DNA from: Campylobacter sp. 19-13652
GTDB taxonomy: Bacteria; Campylobacterota; Campylobacteria; Campylobacterales; Campylobacteraceae
NCBI RefSeq assembly: GCF_019702925.1
Contig: NZ_AP024713.1
Coordinates: forward strand, 62,001-126,000
Direction: 5' to 3'
Length of the DNA stretch: 64,000 bases
The notes under the pieces are model-generated. The model was not told where the DNA came from. It made no database searches and worked only from the letters and a program-made list of their open reading frames with translations. Position 1 is the first letter of the stretch, and each line of letters opens with the position of its first letter. The position numbers were made by a program, and so were the translations under genes. Positions 53,941 through 63,706 of the stretch are shown piece by piece.

Positions 53941-56208
53941 ATGATAAAAAGTTATGTTACAGGGTTTGCTAGGATAGGTGAACAAAGAGAGTTAAAAAGA
54001 GCACTTGAGGCTTACTGGAGCGGTAAAGCAGATGAAGCGAGCCTACAAAAATGCGCAAAAGAGCTAAGAGTGCGCCACTGGAAATATCAAAAAGATGCTG
54101 GAATAGATGTGATTTCAAGTAATGATTTTAGCTTTTATGATCTAGTACTTGATACCATTTTTACGCTAGGTTGTGTGCCGCCACGATTTGTGGGACTTAG
54201 TGGACTGGAGCAGTATTTTGCCCTAGCTCGTGGGAGCAAAAATGCCGTGGCCATGGAGATGACAAAGTGGTTTAATACAAACTACCACTACATCGTCCCA
54301 GAGCTAAGCCGTGAGAGTAAATTTAGCCTAAATGCCGATAAAATCATAGCCGAATACACAGAGGCAAAGACTGAAGCAGGCATAAAAACAAAGATAAATT
54401 TAATAGGGCCGATTACGTTTTTAGCGCTTGCTAAAACCACAGATGGTAGCGATGCGCTGGAGCATTTAAGCAGAGTGTGCGAGGTATATGCCGAGCTTTT
54501 AGAGCGCATAAGCGGGCTTGATGACGAGATTTTGGTGCAGTTTGATGAGCCGATTTTTGTCACAGATAGAGCAGAAAGTCTACTAAAGAATATCGTGCCA
54601 GTTTATAGTAGACTATCGCGCGTAAGTAGCTCGCTAAAGCTAATCGTGGCGACATATTTTGAGCATGCGAACGAGGCTTGCAAAGAGCTTGTAAAAAGCG
54701 GAGTATATGGTGTCGCGCTAGACTTTGTCTATGGCGAGAAAAATAGGGATGTGCTTGAAGTGCTAGCCGGGTCAAATTTGGTGCTATTTGCTGGGGTTAT
54801 TGATGGACGCAATATCTGGAAAAGCGACATCGATAAAAAGCTAGCTTTAGTAAATGAAATTGCCGCAAAAATCGGCAAAGATAGGCTATTTGTAGGTACT
54901 AGTTGCTCGCTTTTGCACGTGCCATATACCCTAAAATATGAAAATAAGCTCTCAAGCGAGGTAAAAAGCTGGCTAAGCTTTGGTGTGGAGAAGCTTGATG
55001 AGGTTGCGATAGTAACGGCCTTAGCGAATAAAACTGAGCTTACAAGTGCGCAAAAAGCTACATATGAGGATAATAAAACGTCAGCCGCGGCTAGGCTAAA
55101 CTCTCCGCTAATCCACGATAATGCAGTCCAAAGCCGTGTGGCAAGCTTGGATAAATTTGAACGCAGTACGCCTTATGCCGAGCGCATAAAGCTGCAAAAA
55201 GAGGCGCTTAAATACCCAGAGCTACCGACTACCACGATAGGCTCATTCCCACAAACAGCCGAGCTAAGAGCCGTGCGAAACGCCTACAAAAAGGGGCTAA
55301 TCGACACCGCCGCATATGAAGCAGACATTAAAAAATACATTGATGAGTGCATAGTCTTTCAAGAGGAGTGCGGACTGGACGTGCTAGTGCATGGCGAGCC
55401 TGAGCGAAACGATATGGTCGAGTATTTTGGAGAGCAGCTAAAGGGCTATGCCTTTAGCGAAAATGGCTGGGTGCAAAGCTACGGCAGCCGCTGCGTCAAG
55501 CCACCACTGCTATACGGCGACGTGAGCCGCCCAGAGCCGATGACGGTAAAATGGATAAGCTACGCCCAAAGCAAGACGGACAAGATAGTAAAAGGTATGC
55601 TAACAGGTCCAGTTACTATCCTAAACTGGTCTTTCGTGCGTGATGACTTGCCGCGCGCCCAGATAGCCAAGCAGCTGGCACTTTGCATTTACGACGAGAT
55701 AGATGATCTGCAAAAAGCAGGCATAAAGATAGTCCAGGTCGATGAGGCTGCGTTTAAAGAGGGCTATCCGCTACGTAGAGAGAATATCCCAGCGTATGAG
55801 AAATTTGCCGTCGATTGCTTTAAGCTTAGCGTAAGCTCCGCTCAGCCACAGACGCAAATTCATACGCATATGTGCTATTCGGAATTTAACGACATAATTA
55901 AAACTATCGAAGCTATGGACGCTGATGTCATCTCCATCGAGACTGCACGCAGTGGCAATGAGCTGCTAAAAATCTTTAAACAAGCTGGCTACAAGCAAGA
56001 AGTAGGTCCTGGCGTGTATGACATACATAGCCCACGTGTGCCTAGCGTAGATGAGCTAGTCGCGCAGATAAAAGCACTGCTAGAAGTCCTGCCAAAGTCT
56101 CAGCTATGGATAAATCCAGACTGCGGACTAAAAACACGCAAGTGGGACGAAGTGCGTCCGAGCCTGAAAAATATGACTCAAGCGGTGCGGATAATAAGGG
56201 GCGAGTAG
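53941..56208 (+). CDS. metE: Cobalamin-independent methionine synthase
   Basis: 5-Methyltetrahydropteroyltriglutamate-homocysteine methyltransferase, 755 aa. Two similar barrels: the N-terminal one opens at SYVTGFARIGEQRELKRALE, the C-terminal one at LPTTTIGSFPQTAELR. The zinc/homocysteine site is present: HTHMCYS (His-x-Cys), ISIETARSG with Glu, and NPDCGLKTR with the last Cys. AAGGTAAA precedes the ATG. Monocistronic, after a long leader. Confidence 0.97.
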   Translation: MIKSYVTGFARIGEQRELKRALEAYWSGKADEASLQKCAKELRVRHWKYQKDAGIDVISSNDFSFYDLVLDTIFTLGCVPPRFVGLSGLEQYFALARGSKNAVAMEMTKWFNTNYHYIVPELSRESKFSLNADKIIAEYTEAKTEAGIKTKINLIGPITFLALAKTTDGSDALEHLSRVCEVYAELLERISGLDDEILVQFDEPIFVTDRAESLLKNIVPVYSRLSRVSSSLKLIVATYFEHANEACKELVKSGVYGVALDFVYGEKNRDVLEVLAGSNLVLFAGVIDGRNIWKSDIDKKLALVNEIAAKIGKDRLFVGTSCSLLHVPYTLKYENKLSSEVKSWLSFGVEKLDEVAIVTALANKTELTSAQKATYEDNKTSAAARLNSPLIHDNAVQSRVASLDKFERSTPYAERIKLQKEALKYPELPTTTIGSFPQTAELRAVRNAYKKGLIDTAAYEADIKKYIDECIVFQEECGLDVLVHGEPERNDMVEYFGEQLKGYAFSENGWVQSYGSRCVKPPLLYGDVSRPEPMTVKWISYAQSKTDKIVKGMLTGPVTILNWSFVRDDLPRAQIAKQLALCIYDEIDDLQKAGIKIVQVDEAAFKEGYPLRRENIPAYEKFAVDCFKLSVSSAQPQTQIHTHMCYSEFNDIIKTIEAMDADVISIETARSGNELLKIFKQAGYKQEVGPGVYDIHSPRVPSVDELVAQIKALLEVLPKSQLWINPDCGLKTRKWDEVRPSLKNMTQAVRIIRGE

Positions 56209-56698
56209 AGAGCTTATCGCCATCTGCTACATGGATAAAATTATCACTTTGGGGATAGGGGTTTTAGCTCTACCCCCCCCCTTTTTTTAGTCTTTTTGCT
56301 TAAATATAAATTAATAGACCTTGTGATAGCGCATCGCCTTTATAGTATGCGTTTTAAATTTAAGCCAATAAAATATGCAAATTCTGTGCAATTATGCCAA
56401 TATAAAACTTGCTTGTTTATTTAAGTGCTTCCCTTACAAGCTTTGGTATGGTAATTATAAAATACGCTAATTTATCTGGCTTTATACTGATATAATATTT
56501 TAAAAAGCTAAAGATTTTTGAGAGTTTTATTTGCATGTGTTTAAATTTACCCTATTTATAATAGCTAAAATTATTAAAAGATAAGTGCCAAATAAGCCAC
56601 CTTAATATCTAATAAATTAATTAATACAGAGTTTTTTTGGGGGTGGGTAAATTTATCATATATTTTACTAAAATAAACTTATTGCGGTTTGAGCTAAT
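56209..56698. other. Intergenic region between metE and fliI, with C9-T7 tract
   Basis: Convergent spacer. GGGGT and ACCCC can pair across a 9-nt loop just before C9-T7 at 56273-56288, which may be the metE terminator. The rest is AT-rich with no supported gene. Confidence 0.45.
56273..56288 (+). repeat. C9-T7 tract / possible metE terminator
   Basis: Nine C then seven T. The tract could vary in length like other tracts here, but it is not in a gene. With the upstream GGGG it also looks like a terminator. Confidence 0.45.
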
Positions 56699-58009
56699 TT
56701 ATGAGTTTATCTGCGCTAGTAGCTCCTCGGTTTGTTCTAGGTTAAAGCTCTCTGTGCTATCTTGCCTTAAAAAATCCTCCATAAAGCCTTTTTTAGCGAT
56801 GGCAGTATCTAGCTCGGCGTCGTTGCCACGCTGATACGCCCCAATACGCAAAAGCACTTCGTTTTCTTTTAAAAGCGAGTAAAGCCGTTTAAATTTCATC
56901 GCGTCCGCCCTGTGTTCGCGGCTTATCACATCACCCATCACACGGCTGGCGGAGTTTTGGATATTTATAGGCGGATAGATACCAAAGTCCGTTAGCTCGC
57001 GGCTTAGCACGATGTGTCCGTCTAGTATTGAGCGGCTCTGATCTGCTATAGGATCGCTCATATCATCGCCCTCAACCAGCACCGTAAAAAACGCCGTTAT
57101 GCTGCCCTTGCCCTCTTCCTTGCCAGCTCGCTCCATTAGCTGGGGCAGGAGAGTAAGGGAGCTTGGCGGATAGCCCTTTGACGTGGGTGGCTCGCCCAGA
57201 GCCAGCCCTATCTCACGCTGCGCCATGGCAAATCTCGTAACACTATCCATTATAAAAAGCACGTCCTGCCCCTGCTCTTTAAAATACTCCGCCACGCTCA
57301 TCGCACAAAAGGCGCCGTATTTTCGCATTAGAGGGCTATCGTCGCTTGTGGCTACGATGATGACAGTTCCACTTAGATCGCCGCCCAGGTTTTTTTCTAT
57401 AAATTCAGGCACCTCACGCCCACGCTCGCCAATCAGAGCGACCACTTTTATGGGGGCTAGGCAGTTTTTTACTATCATTCCCATTAGCGTTGATTTACCC
57501 ACGCCACTTCCTGCAAAAATGCCCAGCTTTTGCCCCTTGCCGCACGTTAGCAGTCCATCAATGCTCTTTATTCCTACGCTAAAAGGCTCATTTATAAGCC
57601 CTCGTTTCATAGCGTCTATTGGAGCTTTCATTATCGGCATAAATTTATCATTTTCTATCGCGCCCTTGCCGTCAATAGGGCGCATAAACGGATCTACAAC
57701 CCTGCCTAAAAGTCCGCTGCTAACTGGTATATTCATGCCCTGATCGCTTGCGTAGACAAAATCGCCTATCTTATACCCCTCGACAAAGCCAAAGGGACTA
57801 ACAGTGGCTGAGTTTTTGCCTATTTGCGTTACCATGCCAAGCCCCTCTTTGCTGCGGTCTTTTGCGACGATATTTACTATGTCGCCGATACTGGGGTTTA
57901 GTCCGCTAAGCTCGAGATTTGTCGCAGTGATTTTGGTTATTACACCAAAGCTTGAGCTTAGTTTTAGGCTCTCATCTTTTAGAGCGGATTTTAGGCGGCT
58001 TAGGCTCAA
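56699..58009 (-). CDS. fliI: Flagellum-specific ATPase
   Basis: F1-beta-like ATPase of 436 aa that energises flagellar type III export with FliH and FliJ. Walker [24 protein letters not shown], Walker [20 protein letters not shown] and [22 protein letters not shown] start overlaps the folE stop by four bases. The folE-fliI order matches C. jejuni. Other flagellar genes are not in the window. Confidence 0.95.
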   Translation of the reverse strand: MSLSRLKSALKDESLKLSSSFGVITKITATNLELSGLNPSIGDIVNIVAKDRSKEGLGMVTQIGKNSATVSPFGFVEGYKIGDFVYASDQGMNIPVSSGLLGRVVDPFMRPIDGKGAIENDKFMPIMKAPIDAMKRGLINEPFSVGIKSIDGLLTCGKGQKLGIFAGSGVGKSTLMGMIVKNCLAPIKVVALIGERGREVPEFIEKNLGGDLSGTVIIVATSDDSPLMRKYGAFCAMSVAEYFKEQGQDVLFIMDSVTRFAMAQREIGLALGEPPTSKGYPPSSLTLLPQLMERAGKEEGKGSITAFFTVLVEGDDMSDPIADQSRSILDGHIVLSRELTDFGIYPPINIQNSASRVMGDVISREHRADAMKFKRLYSLLKENEVLLRIGAYQRGNDAELDTAIAKKGFMEDFLRQDSTESFNLEQTEELLAQINS

Positions 58010-58578
58010 AATCTAACTTCTTTAGGTGAGTTTATAAGCGAGAAAAACTCCTTTCTCGTTTCAGCATTTTTTATAAACGCTCCACGCAGAGCCGACGTGG
58101 TCGTCGTTGAATTAATTTTCTGTACGCCACGCATCTCCATACACATGTGGCGCGCTTCGATGACTACTCCGCAGCCCTTTGGCGCGATGACTTCCTCGAG
58201 TGCTTGAGCGATCTGTTCTGTGAGTTGTTCTTGGATTTGCAGCCGCCTTGCAAAAATATTGACTAAGCGTGGGATTTTAGAAAGACCTACTACCTTGCCA
58301 TTTGGTATATATGCCACGTGCGCACGCCCTATTATAGGCAGGAGGTGATGCTCACAGAGGCTGTAAAACTCAATGTCTTTTATCAGCACCATTTCGTTGT
58401 TGCTTGATGTAAAAAGCGCATCGTTTAGCACTTCTTTCGGATCTTGTTTGTAGCCACTTGTTAAAAACTCAAAAGCCTTAAACACCCTAGTTGGAGTCTT
58501 TATTAGCCCTTCACGACTTGGATCCTCGCCCATGATTTTTAGCATATTTATGACTGAATTTTCAAAACTCTCTTGCAT
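58006..58578 (-). CDS. folE: GTP cyclohydrolase I
   Basis: First enzyme of tetrahydrofolate synthesis, making dihydroneopterin triphosphate. 190 aa with the zinc/active-site blocks [40 protein letters not shown] and [11 protein letters not shown]. Length is typical. First gene of folE-fliI, divergent from tig. Confidence 0.97.
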   Translation of the reverse strand: MQESFENSVINMLKIMGEDPSREGLIKTPTRVFKAFEFLTSGYKQDPKEVLNDALFTSSNNEMVLIKDIEFYSLCEHHLLPIIGRAHVAYIPNGKVVGLSKIPRLVNIFARRLQIQEQLTEQIAQALEEVIAPKGCGVVIEARHMCMEMRGVQKINSTTTTSALRGAFIKNAETRKEFFSLINSPKEVRF

Positions 58579-58694
58579 TGTCCGCCTTTTAAATTTAAAA
58601 TCGCATTTTACATAAAGTCTGCTTTTAGGTTAATAAATTAAGCTAAGTTTTGGTATCATCTAACAAAAATTTTATATTTTGTAAAAGGAAATTT

Positions 58695-60020
58695 ATGCAA
58701 GTAAAAGCTACGCTAAATGACAGTGTAAATGCGGTAGCGACCGCTAAAATAGGTGCTGATGAGATAAAGGCATCTGTAAATAAACTAGCCAGCAAAGCTG
58801 CTAAAAGTATGAAAATAGACGGCTTTAGAAAGGGTAAAGTACCAGTAGCTGTTGTTCTAAAAAGATATGAAAAAGAGCTAGAAAAAGACGCAGAGCAGGA
58901 CTTTTTCCGTGATGTGATAAATGAGGCTGTAAAAGAGCTTAAAAAAAGCGCAACAGACGTAATAGGAGAGCCTAGCTTTTCTAAATTTGATAGAAGTGAA
59001 AATGGGCTTGATTTAGAGATAAATATAAGTTTTAAACCAAGTGTGGATGTTAGTGGATATGAGGAGCTTATCCCTGATTTTTCAACCCCAAGGGTGCTTA
59101 AAAAGGATATAGACGAGAAAAAAGAGGAGCTTTTAAAAATGCTAGCCCAGCCTGAAAAGGTAGAAAAAGATAGCCTTGAAAAGGGCGATTTTGCTAAATT
59201 TGACTTTGAGGGCTTTATCGACGGTGTGGCGTTTGATGGTGGCAAGGCAGAGAAGTATATCCTAGAAATCGGCTCAGGGCAGTTTATCCCAGGCTTTGAA
59301 GATGGTATGCTAGGGCTTAAAGTGGGCGAAGAAAGAGACGTAAAGGTTACATTCCCAGCCGATTACGGTGCTGCAAATTTAGCTGGTAAAGAGGCGGTAT
59401 TTAAGGTAAAACTACACGAAATAATGCAAAAAAAGGTGCCGCAAAAGCTTGATGAAGAGCTACTAAAGCGTCTAATACCAGGCGAAGAAAAGCCTAGCGA
59501 AGAGCTACTTGAAGAGCGTATAAAAGAGCAGCTTAAGGCTGAGAAAATGGCAAAACTAATAGCCGAAGAGCTAAAGCCAAAGCTAAGCGAAGCGCTTGTG
59601 GAAAAGATTAAATTTGATCTACCAAAAAATATAGTTGAGCAAGAGATTGACGTGCAGTTTAGCAATGCGTGGGCTAGCCTTTCAACTGAGGAGATGGATA
59701 AGTTTAGAAACGATCCAAAAGCTGTTGAGGCAAAGCGCGAGGAGTATCGAAAAGACGCTGAAAATAGCGTGAAGCTGACATTTATCGTCGATGAGCTAGC
59801 GCGAGTGCGTGGTGTGAGCGTGAGCGATCAGGAGGTAATGCAGGCTGTGTATTTTGAAGCCTACAGAGCGGGTGTAGATCCACGTGAACACATCAAAATG
59901 TACCAGCAAAGGGGGCTTTTGCCAGCTATAAAAATGTCTATGGTAGAAGAGCGATTATTTAGCGATATTTTCAACAAAGATAAAAAAGCAGACAAAGCCA
60001 AAAAAGAGAAGGCTGAGTGA
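58695..60020 (+). CDS. tig: Trigger factor
   Basis: Ribosome-bound chaperone and peptidyl-prolyl isomerase, 441 aa. Ribosome-docking signature GFRKGKVP in the N-domain, FKBP-like middle ([31 protein letters not shown]) and a helical C-domain ending in Lys/Ala-rich residues. Start 58695 has AAAGGAAA upstream and begins at the conserved MQVKAT; the frame opens 15 codons earlier. Its stop overlaps the clpP start (TGATG). Confidence 0.97.
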   Translation: MQVKATLNDSVNAVATAKIGADEIKASVNKLASKAAKSMKIDGFRKGKVPVAVVLKRYEKELEKDAEQDFFRDVINEAVKELKKSATDVIGEPSFSKFDRSENGLDLEINISFKPSVDVSGYEELIPDFSTPRVLKKDIDEKKEELLKMLAQPEKVEKDSLEKGDFAKFDFEGFIDGVAFDGGKAEKYILEIGSGQFIPGFEDGMLGLKVGEERDVKVTFPADYGAANLAGKEAVFKVKLHEIMQKKVPQKLDEELLKRLIPGEEKPSEELLEERIKEQLKAEKMAKLIAEELKPKLSEALVEKIKFDLPKNIVEQEIDVQFSNAWASLSTEEMDKFRNDPKAVEAKREEYRKDAENSVKLTFIVDELARVRGVSVSDQEVMQAVYFEAYRAGVDPREHIKMYQQRGLLPAIKMSMVEERLFSDIFNKDKKADKAKKEKAE

Positions 60021-60610
60021 TGAGCTACTACGTCCCAGTCGTAGTCGAGCGCACTAGCCGTGGCGAGCGAAGCTATGACATCTACTCACGCCTGCTAAAA
60101 GACCGCATAGTAATGCTAAGCGGCGAGATAAACGACGTCGTGGCTAGCTCCATTGTCGCCCAGCTGCTGTTTTTAGAAGCCGAAGATCCAGACAAGGACA
60201 TCTACCTATATATAAACAGCCCAGGCGGAGTCATCACGTCTGGCTTTAGCATTTATGACACGATGAATTATATAAAGCCTGATATTTGCACCATCTGCAT
60301 AGGGCAGGCGGCTAGTATGGGGGCGTTTTTGCTTAGCTGCGGGGCTAAGGGCAAGCGATACGCCCTGCCAAACTCCCGCATAATGATACACCAGCCTCTT
60401 GGCGGCGCTAGGGGGCAGGCGGCGGATATTGAGATACAGGCTCGTGAAATTTTACGGCTAAAAGAGATACTAAATCAAATTCTAGCCAAAAACACGGGAC
60501 AGAAAATCTCAAAAATCGCCAAAGATACCGATAGAGATTATTTTATGAGCTCGGCTGAAGCAAAAGAGTATGGGCTTATTGATAAAATTTTGGAGAAAAG
60601 CTTTAAATAG
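60020..60610 (+). CDS. clpP: ATP-dependent Clp protease proteolytic subunit
   Basis: Serine protease ring of the ClpXP/ClpAP machines, 196 aa. The nucleophile is in [15 protein letters not shown], the His in [10 protein letters not shown], and [11 protein letters not shown] precedes them; a catalytic Asp is in DTDRDYFMS. Start ATG 60020 shares one base with the tig stop. Confidence 0.97.
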   Translation: MSYYVPVVVERTSRGERSYDIYSRLLKDRIVMLSGEINDVVASSIVAQLLFLEAEDPDKDIYLYINSPGGVITSGFSIYDTMNYIKPDICTICIGQAASMGAFLLSCGAKGKRYALPNSRIMIHQPLGGARGQAADIEIQAREILRLKEILNQILAKNTGQKISKIAKDTDRDYFMSSAEAKEYGLIDKILEKSFK

Positions 60611-60619
60611 GGATTTGCC

Positions 60620-61624
60620 TTGATAAAGATAGATAGCGCACAAGATAGGGTTGTAATAAAGCAGAGCGAGCATATGGACGTTTATAAATTTTCTCAAGAC
60701 GTCCTGCAACAACTTACAAAGGACAATATACCGTCAATTCCGAGTAACTACTCGATATATTTTGATAAAATGCTCGATAAAGGACCTGATGAGTTTAAGC
60801 GCAAAATAGCAGACGTCATCTCAACCATCGACGTCTCGCCATCTGCTGAAAGTAGTATACATATAGAAAAAGAGGTGCGCCAAAGCTATATACAGATAAA
60901 GTCAATGCTCCAAGCTGTGGGGCTTATTTATAAAAATTTAGCCACTATGAAAGTACTGGCTAAAAAGCACGCTGCTACCTTAGAAAATAGCTCCGATATT
61001 TTAGCCACTAGAAAAGTGGTACAAAACTTTAATGCAGACCTTTTAAAGCTTATGGCTTTAATGGATAAGCATATAGATATAATAAAGCTAAATTATGAGG
61101 AGATAAGTCGTATGTTTAAGGCTGTTGAGGAGCAGTCTATATACGACTCTTATTATGATATTTATAATAAAAAATTCCTCCTAAGCACTATGGCAAGCGA
61201 AGCCGAGAGTGCTAAGCGATACGGCTATAAGTCGTCGTTTTTGTTGCTTAAAATGAGCGAGCGCATAAAAGGGCGTATAAAAAATATAAAAGAGCGAGAA
61301 AATATCCAGCGTCTAATAGCTAAAATGCTTTTAAAAACTAGTCGTCGTAGCGACGTTGTGGCGCACTATGGAGAGGGCTGCTTTGCTATGGTTATGCGCC
61401 ATACTGATATAGTAGGTGCGCGAAAGGCTTGCGAGCGTATTTTGGGGTTGCTTTATGAGCAGGATTATCTTAATGAGGGCGAGGTTATAAATATGGAATT
61501 TCAGATGGTTGCTTGCGCTTTAAGTGGGGCAAATATAGTAGAACAGACCCTCTCAATAGCCCTTGACCGTCTCCAAGCCAGTGATAAATCTGAAGCCCCA
61601 GTGATTATAGAGGAACAAATTTAA
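60620..61624 (+). CDS. Degenerate GGDEF-domain protein
   Basis: Protein of 334 aa with a helical N-terminal half and a diguanylate-cyclase-like C-terminal domain from about 175: YDIYNKKFLLSTMASEAESAKRYG matches the usual D-LT-L-NR segment, and RRSDVVAHYGEGCFAMVM occupies the RSSD...GGDEF site, but with YGEGCF in place of GGDEF. Catalysis is therefore doubtful; a c-di-GMP/GTP sensing or structural role is possible. TTG start with GGG upstream; an ATG 18 codons later is an alternative. It sits between clpP and def and touches def. Confidence 0.7.
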   Translation: MIKIDSAQDRVVIKQSEHMDVYKFSQDVLQQLTKDNIPSIPSNYSIYFDKMLDKGPDEFKRKIADVISTIDVSPSAESSIHIEKEVRQSYIQIKSMLQAVGLIYKNLATMKVLAKKHAATLENSSDILATRKVVQNFNADLLKLMALMDKHIDIIKLNYEEISRMFKAVEEQSIYDSYYDIYNKKFLLSTMASEAESAKRYGYKSSFLLLKMSERIKGRIKNIKERENIQRLIAKMLLKTSRRSDVVAHYGEGCFAMVMRHTDIVGARKACERILGLLYEQDYLNEGEVINMEFQMVACALSGANIVEQTLSIALDRLQASDKSEAPVIIEEQI

Positions 61625-62185
61625 ATGATAAGAGAGATACTAACCTACCCAGACAAGCGGCTTTTTGTCCGCTCGAATGAGGTGAGTAAATTTGATGAAA
61701 AACTTCATACTTTATTAGATGATATGTATGAGACTATGATAGATAGTGAGGGTATCGGGTTAGCCGCCATTCAAATAGGCGAGCCTGTGCGCGTACTAAT
61801 CATAAATATACCAAATGAAGAGGACGTGCAAGATAGGGCAAATTTGCTTGAGGTGATAAATCCCGTTTTTGAGGATAAACAAGGCGAGGCGATATATCAG
61901 GAGGGCTGCCTTAGTGTGCCTGGATTTTACGAGGATGTAAAACGTGCTCAGTGGGTCAGAGTACGGTTTTTTGACCGCTTTGGCAAGGAGCAGACGATAG
62001 AGGCGGATGGGCTTTTAGCCATCGCGCTTCAGCATGAAAACGACCATCTTGACGGACATCTATTTATAGAAAAAATCGGCTTTAATAAGCGTAAAAAATT
62101 TGATAAAGAGTATAAAAAGGGGCTAAAGCAGCCTAGGCCAACAGGGCGTAAAATCAATCAAGAAAGTAGCGAAAAAACAGCCTAA
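61625..62185 (+). CDS. def: Peptide deformylase
   Basis: Removes the formyl group from nascent N-termini. 186 aa with all three metal-site motifs: GIGLAAIQIG, EGCLSVPG and QHENDHLDG. The C-terminal tail (about 15 residues of Lys, Arg, Gln, Ser) is a little longer than usual. Immediately follows the GGDEF-like gene and precedes comM by zero bases. Confidence 0.96.
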   Translation: MIREILTYPDKRLFVRSNEVSKFDEKLHTLLDDMYETMIDSEGIGLAAIQIGEPVRVLIINIPNEEDVQDRANLLEVINPVFEDKQGEAIYQEGCLSVPGFYEDVKRAQWVRVRFFDRFGKEQTIEADGLLAIALQHENDHLDGHLFIEKIGFNKRKKFDKEYKKGLKQPRPTGRKINQESSEKTA

Positions 62186-63706
62186 ATGAAGACTCTACGC
62201 TCTGCTTGCTATGTTGACGGACTTCATATAGTAGACATAGAGGCGACATTTACTAGAGGGCTTCCTGCTATGAGCATCGTGGGACTTCCTAGCAAGAGTA
62301 TAAAAGAGAGTGGAGACAGGGTAAAATCGGCACTTTTAAGTACAGGTTTTAGCTTTCCAGCCTCTCGCATTACTATAAATTTATCCCCTTCAGACATTCC
62401 TAAAAATGGCAGTCACTTTGACCTAGCCATAGCTCTTTTAATAGCCTTGCAAAAGGCCAAAAGCCTGCAAAATATCTTTGTCTTTGGCGAGCTTGGGCTT
62501 GATGGGAGCATAAAAAGCACTTTAAATTTATTCTCCACACTCCTATTTTTAAGCACTAAAGTAAAGCAAGTCAGCGTGCTTTTGCCAGCCTCAATCGCTC
62601 AAAAAGCGGCTATGATACCAAACTTAACAGTCTATGCTGTGTCAAATTTAACCCAAGCCGTGCAGTTTTTTAGCGATGCGGAGTTTGCAAACAGCTGCTT
62701 AGTTAATAGCACTCATGCGCTTTTTAAAGATAGCCTTAATATAGCTGGCAAAACGTACGTGCCAAATTTAAATTTTGAGCTTGATTTTATCGATGTTTTA
62801 GGGCAAGAGCGCGCAAAGCGTGCCTGCGTGATAGCTGCAGCTGGCATGCATAATCTGCTCTTTGAGGGAAGCGCAGGAAGTGGCAAGAGCATGTGTGCTA
62901 AACGGCTTTGCTACATTATGCCGCCGCAAAGCGTTCATGAGGTTTTAAGCGCTGCGGCGTATCGCTCGCTTAATCAAGAGGATAGCGATTTTAGCGCGAT
63001 TAGGGCGTTTCGTAGCCCCCATCATACCAGCACAAAAAGCTCTATTTTTGGCGGCGGCTCAAGTAGCGCTAGGATAGGTGAGGTAGCCTTAGCAAATGGC
63101 GGAGTGCTATTTTTTGATGAGTTTCCGCACTTTGCTAGGGGTATTATAGAGAGCTTGCGTGAGCCTTTGGAGGATTTTAAAATTCACATCTCTAGGGTTA
63201 ATTCAAAGCTCACTTATGAGACTAAATTTAGCTTCGTAGCAGCGATGAATCCATGTCCGTGTGGCAATCTTTTAAACAAAAGTTTAAGCTGTCGTTGCAG
63301 TGAAAATGAGATAGCTAGATACCGTGCAAAAATCTCAGAGCCAATACTTGATCGTATAGATATGCTCGTGCAAATGGATGAAATCAGCCCAAATGATAAA
63401 GCAAGCCTTAGCTCTGCGCAGATGAGCGAGCAGGTTTTAAGGGCGTTTATAATGCAAAAAAACAGAGGGCAAGATGAGTTAAACGCTAAGCTAAGCGATG
63501 CTTGGCTTAGTAGAGTCTGCGTGCTTGATAGCGAGGCAAAAGAGGTGCTAGAACGCGCTATTATTAGGTATTCGCTAAGCCAAAGGGGGATTAAAAAATG
63601 CCTGCGTGTGGCTAGGACGATAGCCGATCTTGACGAGGTGGAAAACGTCAAAAAGCAGCATTTAATCGAGGCTTTAAGCTACCGCACGAGGAGCATTAAT
63701 GCTTAA
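62186..63706 (+). CDS. comM: YifB/ComM family AAA+ ATPase
   Basis: Magnesium-chelatase-like AAA+ protein of 506 aa; in naturally competent bacteria ComM is a helicase that promotes branch migration during transformation. N-terminal ChlI-like domain (ATFTRGLPAMSIVGLPSKSIKES, in parts), Walker A EGSAGSGKSMCAKRL, Walker B NGGVLFFDEFPHF, CPCGN zinc-like loop and the C-terminal SQRGIKKCLRVARTIADL segment. ATG directly after the def stop. Confidence 0.93.
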   Translation: MKTLRSACYVDGLHIVDIEATFTRGLPAMSIVGLPSKSIKESGDRVKSALLSTGFSFPASRITINLSPSDIPKNGSHFDLAIALLIALQKAKSLQNIFVFGELGLDGSIKSTLNLFSTLLFLSTKVKQVSVLLPASIAQKAAMIPNLTVYAVSNLTQAVQFFSDAEFANSCLVNSTHALFKDSLNIAGKTYVPNLNFELDFIDVLGQERAKRACVIAAAGMHNLLFEGSAGSGKSMCAKRLCYIMPPQSVHEVLSAAAYRSLNQEDSDFSAIRAFRSPHHTSTKSSIFGGGSSSARIGEVALANGGVLFFDEFPHFARGIIESLREPLEDFKIHISRVNSKLTYETKFSFVAAMNPCPCGNLLNKSLSCRCSENEIARYRAKISEPILDRIDMLVQMDEISPNDKASLSSAQMSEQVLRAFIMQKNRGQDELNAKLSDAWLSRVCVLDSEAKEVLERAIIRYSLSQRGIKKCLRVARTIADLDEVENVKKQHLIEALSYRTRSINA

